Source: Bifidobacterium vespertilionis
GTDB lineage: Bacteria > Actinomycetota > Actinomycetes > Actinomycetales > Bifidobacteriaceae
Assembly: GCF_008698145.1 (NCBI RefSeq)
Contig: NZ_RZNZ01000001.1
Span: 62,001-126,000, forward strand
Length of the DNA: 64,000 nucleotides
Direction: 5' to 3'
Below are positions 57,782-64,000 of this stretch, in pieces. A model generated the notes under the pieces. That model worked only from the letters and a program-made list of their open reading frames with translations, searched no databases and had not been told where the DNA came from. The translations under genes were made by a program, and so were the position numbers. Numbering within the stretch: the first letter of the stretch is position 1; every line of letters starts with the position of its first letter.

Positions 57782-59176
57782 ATGGAGCTTTCAGCCGCCA
57801 TCATCCTGGCCGCGGGCGAGGGGACCCGCATGCGTTCAGCCACGCCGAAGGTATTGCACACCTTCGCCGGCAAGACATTCCTCCACCGGGTGATGGACTC
57901 CGTTTCGGCGCTCGACGCCAACGTGCTTGCAGTCGTGGTCCGCTATCAGGGCCAGCGCGTGGCCGAGGCGGCCCGCAGCTACGATCCGGACGTGGTGATC
58001 GTCGAGCAGGATGAAATCCCCGGCACCGGACGCGCCGTGCAGTGCGCGATGGCCCAGCTGGCAGCCGGCAGCCCGGACGGCAAGCTCCACGGCCCGGTGC
58101 TCATCGCCGCCAGCGACATGCCGCTGCTGGACGCCGACACGCTGCATTCGCTGATCGACTTCCATGCCGCCCATCACGACGGCGCCACCGTGCTCACCAC
58201 CAAACTGGCCGACCCCACCGGCTACGGCCGCATCATCCGCAAGCAGGACGGCTCCGTGCTGCGCATTGTGGAACAGCGCGACGCCAATGAAAGCGAGCTG
58301 GCCGTCAAGGAGGTCAACACCTCCGTTTACGTGTTCGAGGCGGACGTGCTCGAGCAGGCCATCGCCGGGCTGAACTCCAACAACGCCCAGGGCGAGTTCT
58401 ACCTGACCGACGCCCTGGAGACCGCCCGCGGCCTGGGTCGCGTGGTGGGTGCCTTCGCCGCGCCCGATTCGATGAGCGTGGAGGGCGTCAACGACCGCGT
58501 GCAGCTGGCCGCCCTGGCCAAGGCCCACAACCGCCGCGTGTGCGAGCGCTGGATGCGTGACGGCGTGACGATCCTCGACCCTGAGACCACGTGGATCGAC
58601 GACGACGTCAAGCTGGGCCGCGACGTGACCGTGCTGCCCGGCTCCTTCCTGCAGGGCCACACCGTGGTCGCCGCGGATGCCGTGGTGGGACCGTACACCA
58701 CGCTGATCGACGCCACCGTGGACGAAGGCGCGCACGTGGAGCGCTCCCGCGTGCAGGAAAGCCATATCGGCGCGCGCGCGAACATCGGCCCGTGGACCTA
58801 CATGCGCCAGGGCAACGATCTGGGAGAGGACACCAAGGCCGGCGCGTTCGTGGAGATGAAGAAGGCCCACATCGACGAGGGCACCAAGGTGCCGCACCTG
58901 AGCTACATCGGCGATGCGCATCTGGGCTCGCACACCAACATCGGCGGCGGCACCATCACCGCCAACTACGACGGCGTGCACAAGAACCACACCGAGATCG
59001 GCTCCAACGTGCACGTGGGCGCCGGCAACCTGTTCGTCGCCCCCGTCCAGGTGGGCGACGGCGTGACCACCGGCGCCGGCAGCGTGATCCGCCATGCCGT
59101 GCCCCAGGACGCCATGGCCTATTCGGAGAACACGCAGCACGTGGTGGAGGGCTGGAAGCCCGCCTGGGAGCGCTGA
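57782..59176 (+). CDS. glmU: Bifunctional UDP-N-acetylglucosamine pyrophosphorylase / glucosamine-1-phosphate N-acetyltransferase
   Basis: Makes UDP-GlcNAc for cell wall synthesis. The 464-aa product has an N-terminal uridyltransferase domain (LAAGEGTRMRSATPKVLH at residue 9; catalytic QDEIPGTGRAVQ region) and a C-terminal left-handed beta-helix of hexapeptide repeats from about residue 255, with the acetyltransferase motif NIGGGTITANYDGVHK near 385. The ATG at 57782 follows GAAAGGAC; a longer frame would run through the tRNA-Gln. Confidence 0.95.
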   Translation: MELSAAIILAAGEGTRMRSATPKVLHTFAGKTFLHRVMDSVSALDANVLAVVVRYQGQRVAEAARSYDPDVVIVEQDEIPGTGRAVQCAMAQLAAGSPDGKLHGPVLIAASDMPLLDADTLHSLIDFHAAHHDGATVLTTKLADPTGYGRIIRKQDGSVLRIVEQRDANESELAVKEVNTSVYVFEADVLEQAIAGLNSNNAQGEFYLTDALETARGLGRVVGAFAAPDSMSVEGVNDRVQLAALAKAHNRRVCERWMRDGVTILDPETTWIDDDVKLGRDVTVLPGSFLQGHTVVAADAVVGPYTTLIDATVDEGAHVERSRVQESHIGARANIGPWTYMRQGNDLGEDTKAGAFVEMKKAHIDEGTKVPHLSYIGDAHLGSHTNIGGGTITANYDGVHKNHTEIGSNVHVGAGNLFVAPVQVGDGVTTGAGSVIRHAVPQDAMAYSENTQHVVEGWKPAWER

Positions 59177-59180
59177 TCGA

Positions 59181-59594
59181 ATGGCCGCACTGCAAAGCTC
59201 CATCGATTCCGTCCGCATCGCCGCGCTCGCCGCGGACAAGATGAAGGCCACCGACATCGTCGCCTTCGACGTTTCCCAGCCCCTGGGCATCACCGACATC
59301 TTCATGATCGCCTCCGCGCGCAACGAACGCCAGGTGCTGGCCGTGGCCGAGGAGATCGAGAAGAAGCTGTACAAGGCGGAGAGGCTCCAGCCGCGCGAAC
59401 GCGAAGGCCTCACCGAGGCGCAGTGGGTGCTGCTCGACTACGGCGACTTCGTCATCCATGTGATGCATGATGAAACCAGGGAGTTCTACAACCTTGAAAG
59501 ACTCTGGAAGGACTGCCCGCTCATCGAGCTCGATCTTCCCGAGGAGCCCGCGCCGGTCACGGCGCAGGACTCGCCCGAAGCGGTCCGGGCGTAA
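59181..59594 (+). CDS. rsfS: Ribosomal silencing factor RsfS
   Basis: Binds ribosomal protein L14 and blocks subunit joining in starvation. The 137-aa product has the DUF143/Iojap pattern: VAFDVSQPLGITDIFMIAS near residue 27, WVLLDYGDFVIHVM and REFYNLERLWKDCP. It starts 4 bases after glmU and leads into the phosphatase gene. In other bacteria rsfS also lies near nadD, as here within the same 5 kb. Confidence 0.92.
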   Translation: MAALQSSIDSVRIAALAADKMKATDIVAFDVSQPLGITDIFMIASARNERQVLAVAEEIEKKLYKAERLQPREREGLTEAQWVLLDYGDFVIHVMHDETREFYNLERLWKDCPLIELDLPEEPAPVTAQDSPEAVRA

Positions 59595-59652
59595 ACCGCA
59601 AGGCCGGTCCGGCCCATCCGTCCGGAGCAATCCGTCAATCGAAAGGCGAACC

Positions 59653-60390
59653 ATGGTTTCCATCACCGATCTGTACGGCGACACCGAGCACAGCCATCCG
59701 AGGCACGTCTCCACCGTGATCCTCGTGCGTCACGGGCGCACCTCCTACAACCTTGCCGGCCGGTTTCAGGGGCAGGTGGACATCCCGCTGGATGCGACGG
59801 GCGAATGGCAGGTCGCCCAGACCGCCAAGGCGCTCAAGTCCCTGTACGTGGATCGCCGCCCCGGCACCAAACAGCTGGTGGTCTGCTCGGACCTGTCCCG
59901 CGCCGCCGCCACCGCACACGCCTTCGCCGACCCGCTGGGCCTTGAGGTCCATCCCGACGAGCGCGTGCGCGAGCGCAGCTTCGGCGACTGGGAGGGTGTG
60001 GCCGTGACCGAGCTGCGCGAGAAGTACCCCGAGGACTACCGCTCCTACGCCAACTGGCAGGGCGGCGAGCTCAACCATGGTGCCGAACGCCGGCATGACG
60101 TGGGGGAGCGCGGCGTGGCGGCCCTGAACGACTGGGCCTACCGCGCCGGCAACGACACCACGCTGTTCGTCTTCTCGCATGGCGCTTGGATCTCGCAGGT
60201 GGTGTACACGCTGCTCGGCGACGCCTCGGACAATCCGAACTATTGCGGCGTCGTCTCCATGCGCAACGCCCACTGGGCCCGTCTGTCCCTGACCGACGTG
60301 GCCGACGGGCGCGAGCACTGGCGTCTGGTGGACTACAACCACGGTCCGGCCGAAGCGGACACCGAGCAGTGGGACAATCCCTCGCTGTGA
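59653..60390 (+). CDS. Histidine phosphatase family protein (phosphoglycerate-mutase-like)
   Basis: The 245-aa product has the catalytic RHG motif VILVRHGRTSYNLAGRFQG near residue 24, a second His in VFSHGAWISQVV near 178, and an RERSFGDWEG acid motif. This is the cofactor-dependent phosphatase branch rather than glycolytic GpmA. AAAGGCG precedes the ATG. It follows rsfS by 58 bp; phosphatases of this class are common after rsfS. Confidence 0.88.
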   Translation: MVSITDLYGDTEHSHPRHVSTVILVRHGRTSYNLAGRFQGQVDIPLDATGEWQVAQTAKALKSLYVDRRPGTKQLVVCSDLSRAAATAHAFADPLGLEVHPDERVRERSFGDWEGVAVTELREKYPEDYRSYANWQGGELNHGAERRHDVGERGVAALNDWAYRAGNDTTLFVFSHGAWISQVVYTLLGDASDNPNYCGVVSMRNAHWARLSLTDVADGREHWRLVDYNHGPAEADTEQWDNPSL

Positions 60391-60607
60391 CTGCGACCTG
60401 CGGACAGTGGCCTGCGGAGTGATCCGCAGTCCCGGCCGTAAGGAATATGTAAGGATTCTGCAAATAACCGGCCGCCAACACCCTCCGCGCGCGTAATCCC
60501 CAGCGTTTCTGTCTCCCGACGTGCTACCTTGCCTGATTGCACATAATTGTTGTTATCAGGTTCCGTACGCCGGGCGCGGGAGCGCCGGACGCGGAGGAGG
60601 TCGTTGG

Positions 60608-61858
60608 TTGAAAGGTTTCTTCCGGAACATCTCATGGGTGCCCATCACCGCGGGTGCCCTGGCGGCGGTGACGTCGTTCCTGCTGTCGGCCCGGATCGGG
60701 CTGGCGGGTTCGGTGATCGGCGTGGCGATCAGTTCCATCGTCACCGCCATTTCCTCTCAGATTTACCAGAACGTGCTTCGCGAATCCACGAAGAAGATCC
60801 AGGAGACCGTTGTCGGCGGCCCGGATCCGGACTCGGCGGATGATGCCAAGGACGGTGCCAAAGCCGCGGCCGATGGCAAGTCAGTGTCCGATGCCAAGGC
60901 CTCCGATGCGGCCAAGGTCAAGGATGCCGAGGCCGGCTTGGACGCCGCCGAACGCGCCGCGGTGGCGGAGACGATCGCATCGGACGATGCGGTGGGCCGC
61001 GTGGCGGTAGGCGAGGCGTCCGCATCCTCCTCCGGCGCGCCGAACGCGCCGCGGGTCGTCGGATCGCACGCCGGCATGTCCCGCCATGTCACCAATTCGG
61101 GCGCATTGGCCATGAGCCGCGCGGCCGCCAAACGCAAGCGCACGGCGATCATCATCACCATCGCCAGCGCCCTGCTCGCCGTGGCCGCCACCAGCGCCGT
61201 GATCATGCTGGTCACCAACGGGCACGGCACCGACTCCGTGGTGCGCGATCTGGTCAGCACCAGCACCACCACGCAGACGCCCAAGCCCAAGGCGACCGAG
61301 AGCACGCCGTCCGGTTCCTCCACGGAGCAGTCCGGCGATGCGGACAAGGATTCGACCTCCGAGTCCACGTCGGAGCCCACCTCGGGCTCCACGGCGGGAT
61401 CGAACGCCACATCCGGCGCAAACTCGGGCTCCTCGTCCGATTCGGGCACGGCCTCGGGCACGTCCGGCGCCGATTCCGGCACGTCCGGTTCCGGTTCCTC
61501 CTCGGGTTCGGGCTCGTCGTCGGATTCCACTTCGGGTTCCGGTTCCTCGTCGTCCAATTCCGGCTCGTCGAATTCGGGGTCCAGCTCGTCCGACTCGGGT
61601 AACGGTTCCGGTTCCTCCTCGGGTTCGGGATCATCGTCGAATTCGGGCTCGTCGTCGGATTCCACTTCGGGTTCCGGTTCCTCGTCGTCCAATTCCGGCT
61701 CGTCGAATTCGGGGTCAAGCTCGTCCAACTCGGGCAACGGTTCCGGTTCCTCCTCGGGTTCGGGCTCATCGTCGAATTCGGGCAGCGGATCGAACAACAG
61801 CGCGTCCGGGACGAACGCCGAATCCTCGGTGAGCGCGGGCACTTCCGCATCCCGCTGA
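60608..61858 (+). CDS. Membrane protein with long Ser/Gly/Thr repeat tail
   Basis: The 416-aa product has an N-terminal hydrophobic region (about residues 10-50, ISWVPITAGALAAVTSFLL), an Ala/Asp/Lys-rich soluble part, one membrane helix (about 180-202, AIIITIASALLAVAATSAVI), and a 200-residue tail of Ser, Gly, Thr, Asn and Asp. The tail is a tandem repeat with 117- and 135-bp units. The start is probably TTG at 60608, with GGAGGAGG 8 bases upstream. The tail is probably outside the cell, a candidate surface stalk. Function unknown. Confidence 0.75.
   Translation: MKGFFRNISWVPITAGALAAVTSFLLSARIGLAGSVIGVAISSIVTAISSQIYQNVLRESTKKIQETVVGGPDPDSADDAKDGAKAAADGKSVSDAKASDAAKVKDAEAGLDAAERAAVAETIASDDAVGRVAVGEASASSSGAPNAPRVVGSHAGMSRHVTNSGALAMSRAAAKRKRTAIIITIASALLAVAATSAVIMLVTNGHGTDSVVRDLVSTSTTTQTPKPKATESTPSGSSTEQSGDADKDSTSESTSEPTSGSTAGSNATSGANSGSSSDSGTASGTSGADSGTSGSGSSSGSGSSSDSTSGSGSSSSNSGSSNSGSSSSDSGNGSGSSSGSGSSSNSGSSSDSTSGSGSSSSNSGSSNSGSSSSNSGNGSGSSSGSGSSSNSGSGSNNSASGTNAESSVSAGTSASR
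61487..61790 (+). repeat. Tandem repeat in the Ser/Gly-rich tail gene
   Basis: Unit starts GGTTCCGGTTCCTCCTCGG at 61487, 61604 and 61739. Unit 1 is 117 bp, unit 2 is 135 bp (it has an extra 18-bp in-frame block), and unit 3 is partial. Units 1 and 2 agree at nearly every base, so copy number may vary between strains. Confidence 0.85.
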
Positions 61859-61987
61859 CGAGCGTCGGAAGCGGCATCGTTTCATAGGTTTCCGGGCGGT
61901 CGCAGCATGGCGCATGCCACGTTGCGACCGCCTTTGCCTTGCTCGTCGGTCCCGCCGCTAGGATGGGTAGCGAACAAGGAGAGTGAA

Positions 61988-62692
61988 TTGAACATCATCG
62001 AAGCCATGTCCGCGCGCCACGCCGTGCGCGACTACAGCGACCAGCCCGTCGATGAGGCGACGCTGGACGATCTGCGCAGCCTCGTCGACCAGCTCAACGA
62101 GCGTCACGGGCTCAACATCCAACTCGTGATCGACGACGGCGACGCCTTCGGCGAATGTCCGACCCACTACGGGCGCTTCAAGGGCGTGCACCATTGCTTC
62201 GCGCTGATCGGCCGCGACGACGATCCCGCCGATCTGGACGAGCGCGCCGGCTACTGCGGCGAGCGACTGGCTCTGGAGGCCGTGATGCGCGGCCTCGACA
62301 CCGGCTGGGCCGTGCTGCACGAGTCCCGCGAACACGCCGGCGCGTGGCTGCTGGGCGATGATGAGCGCATGCCCGCCGTGATCGCATTCGGCCATGGCAA
62401 CCGTCCCGGCCGACCGCATCGCAGCAAGCCCGTCCAGGAATTGGGTGCGGTCGAGGGCGCTCCCGCGGACGATCCGCTGGCCGGTGCCCCCGAATGGTTC
62501 ATCAAGGGCCTTGAAGCCGTCCAGCTGGCCCCGAGCGCGCTGGGCAAGCAGCCGGTCCATTTCACGCTGCTCGCCGACGGCCGCACGGTTCGCGGCGAGG
62601 CATTGGAGGGCGTGCAGGCGGAGATCTGCCTTGGCGTGGCCAAGCTGCATTTCGAGCTGGGCGCGGGCGAGGGGAACTTCGTCTGGGCGTGA
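61988..62692 (+). CDS. Nitroreductase family flavoprotein
   Basis: The 234-aa product begins with the nitroreductase pattern IIEAMSARHAVRDYSDQPVDE, where Arg and the RHAVR segment contact FMN, and ends LHFELGAG. The middle contains GYCGERLALEAVMRGLDTGW and LAPSALGKQPVHF, as in this family. The start is TTG at 61988, with AAGGAG upstream; ATG at 62006 is an alternative. Likely an NAD(P)H-dependent FMN oxidoreductase; natural substrate unknown. Confidence 0.85.
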   Translation: MNIIEAMSARHAVRDYSDQPVDEATLDDLRSLVDQLNERHGLNIQLVIDDGDAFGECPTHYGRFKGVHHCFALIGRDDDPADLDERAGYCGERLALEAVMRGLDTGWAVLHESREHAGAWLLGDDERMPAVIAFGHGNRPGRPHRSKPVQELGAVEGAPADDPLAGAPEWFIKGLEAVQLAPSALGKQPVHFTLLADGRTVRGEALEGVQAEICLGVAKLHFELGAGEGNFVWA

Positions 62693-62710
62693 GCCCGGCA
62701 TGCCTTCGTT

Positions 62711-62744
62711 GCTGTGTCCGCGGTGCGTGAGTCGCGGACACAGC
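62711..62744 (+). terminator. Strong hairpin after the nitroreductase gene
   Basis: Perfect 12-bp arms GCTGTGTCCGCG (62711-62722) and CGCGGACACAGC (62733-62744) surround a 10-base loop. It lies 18 bases after the stop. There is no T-run, so it may be a rho-dependent or mRNA-stabilising structure. Confidence 0.55.
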
Positions 62745-62812
62745 GTGCGACACGCGGGCGGTTGCAGACTGAGGAAAAGTGAGTATATTTACTCGAGTTG
62801 CTTAACGAGCAC

Positions 62813-62885
62813 GGGGCTATGGCGCAGCTGGTAGCGCATCTCCATGGCATGGAGAGGGTCAGGGGTTCGAATCCCCTTAGCTCCA
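62813..62885 (+). tRNA. tRNA-Ala (GGC anticodon), copy 1
   Basis: Acceptor arms GGGGCTA (62813-62819) and TAGCTCC (62878-62884), discriminator A62885, D-arm GGCGCAGCTGGTAGCGC, anticodon stem-loop TCTCCATGGCATGGAGA giving GGC, and T-arm AGGGGTTCGAATCCCCT are complete. The 3' CCA is not encoded. Confidence 0.95.
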
Positions 62886-62979
62886 CGATGCGAAGCCTTT
62901 GCGATCGGTGGATGTCGAGGGTTTTGCCGCCGGATTCGCGGTGGGCCGTTCGGGCTCGCGGGATCCGATAACTTCACAC

Positions 62980-63052
62980 GGGGCTATGGCGCAGCTGGTA
63001 GCGCATCTCCATGGCATGGAGAGGGTCAGGGGTTCGAATCCCCTTAGCTCCA
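62980..63052 (+). tRNA. tRNA-Ala (GGC anticodon), copy 2
   Basis: Identical to the copy at 62813-62885 over all 73 bases, 94 bp downstream. A hairpin terminator follows. Two identical copies in tandem suggest a duplication and also mark a possible integration hotspot. Confidence 0.95.
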
Positions 63053-63062
63053 CAGACAACAG

Positions 63063-63091
63063 GGGCCGGTCAGATGATGACCGGCCCTTTA
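63063..63091 (+). terminator. Intrinsic terminator after tRNA-Ala copy 2
   Basis: GGGCCGGTC (63063-63071) pairs with GACCGGCCC (63079-63087), followed by TTTAT. It ends the tRNA transcript. Confidence 0.8.
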
Positions 63092-63317
63092 TCGTTGGAA
63101 TGGCGCCATTCCTCAGTCGCCGGCAACGCCATGTCAAACCCCTGAAGCCTGCTTTCGATCACGGCGAATACCAATAGGCGCTCAAAGGTGGCTACCAGAG
63201 GAATGCGCCCTTGGCGGATTGCTATTACGCGATGTTGGCCATCTGATGATTTTTCCCTCATGTCCTGTTAAGGTTGCCCGGTTACGATTGATGCATCCTG
63301 AAAAGGTGTGGGAGGAA

Positions 63318-64000
63318 TGATGACTCGGAAGAATGTCCGTGCTAACATGACCAGTTCCCAGCGGCTTGCTGCTGGCGGGCGCGGTGTTGGCACCGTGCGG
63401 GGCCCTGAAGCGGACACCCTGTATGTGCGCTATGACGGCGAGGTTCTGCGCTCCCATGAAATGGACGTAAAACAGCTTGCCCCGGCTCTCCTATCCCTTG
63501 CCAAGGCATTTGACGTCATCCAGAAGGATGTGGCTCCCGAAGCCCGGGTGCATCTCAACGCACAGGCGACCCGCGAGGGCTCCTTCACCATCGACCTGCT
63601 TCTTCACTTTGTCAACGAGGCGGAGGGGCTGCTCGCCGGGCCTGGCGTGACCGCGGTGGTCAACGCTTCCGGGCTGATGGCCATTTATTTCGGCGCGGTA
63701 AGGCTTGTCAAACGATTTGCCAATCATGTGAACCCGGCGACGGTCGAGGATGCCGGCAGGGACGAGAATGGGCTCGACCTTGTGGACATCATCTTCCCCG
63801 ATGGGTCGAAGATGCGTGAACTGAAGGCGTCCGTTGAGGCTTTGAAAAATCCGGAGTTCGTCCAGGCCATCAAGGGGGCGGTCGCACCGACATTGGAGGA
63901 TGGCATCGACCTCGTGCAGTTCCAATCCGGCACGCGCGATGAGACGGTTGATACGGAAGAGGCGGACGCCATCTCCCATTACGATCCCAAGGAGAAAGAG
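63318..64000 (+). CDS. Unrecognised protein, 3' end outside the window
   Basis: At least 227 codons with no stop, so the gene runs off the end. GGAGGA lies before tandem ATGs at 63318 and 63321. The N-terminal part is polar (MTRKNVRANMTSSQRLAAGG). A middle region (about residues 55-140) includes MDVKQLAPALLSLAKAFDVI and a hydrophobic patch VTAVVNASGLMAIYFGAV, perhaps one membrane helix. The later part is acidic and helical. I do not recognise the family. It lies just downstream of two tRNA-Ala genes, so it may belong to an integrated element. Confidence 0.6.

Overview
This window is high-GC actinobacterial chromosome and most probably comes from a Bifidobacterium. That is inferred from gene content and order, not from any database search. 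The clues are an argC-argJ-argB-argD-argF-argR-argG-argH cluster, a TPP-riboswitch-controlled ykoE gene next to a fused two-ATPase-plus-permease ECF gene, a tyrS / HAD / tlyA / nadK / recN chain, and proA-nadD-prs-glmU-rsfS order. Species cannot be assigned from the sequence alone.

Layout. 1-2.3 kb: dihydrolipoamide dehydrogenase and a DUF3043 membrane protein on the minus strand. 2.3-7 kb: an M20 peptidase, then a three-gene ABC export-type module (adaptor, ATPase, permease). 7-10.8 kb: repeats, a TPP riboswitch and a thiamine-precursor ECF transporter. 10.8-12.1 kb: an AbiEi/DUF559-like gene bracketed by two identical 75-bp palindromes. 12.1-17.6 kb: SpoU methyltransferase, pheST and a QNPYG-repeat membrane protein. 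17.6-29.5 kb: the arginine biosynthesis regulon with two ArgR-like operators. argG and argH are separated by a 2.8-kb AT-rich insertion holding a decayed insertion sequence and small secreted and membrane proteins. 29.5-30.4 kb: an 0.9-kb repeat field. 30.4-32.6 kb: HD protein, PF06541-like membrane protein and SGNH hydrolase. 32.7-44.7 kb: tyrS, an unusual RGG/TPR/acidic protein, HAD phosphatase, a 52-aa ORF, tlyA, a beta-helix-like protein, a Ktr/Trk potassium pair, nadK and recN. 44.7-51.5 kb: HAD phosphatase, CPA1 antiporter, a GntR-type regulator with a D-2-hydroxyacid dehydrogenase, and thrC. 51.7-52.6 kb: an AT-rich, apparently broken CPBP protease gene. 52.6-62.7 kb: formate/nitrite transporter, proA, a hypothetical gene, nadD, prs, tRNA-Gln, glmU, rsfS, a phosphatase, a Ser/Gly-repeat membrane protein and a nitroreductase. 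62.8-64 kb: two identical tRNA-Ala genes and an incomplete gene running off the end.

Functional links. The arginine genes make arginine from glutamate under ArgR. The riboswitch sits where it could control thiamine-precursor uptake. Several housekeeping genes overlap by 1-20 bp and are probably translationally coupled.

The most unusual signal is in the intergenic DNA. Six families of short inverted words (called A-F here) fill different gaps, each family with its own word. Families B and C have closely related words (GATCTGCYCAKTYTG). Family E brackets one accessory gene. The RGG/TPR/acidic protein downstream of tyrS is the most unusual coding sequence.
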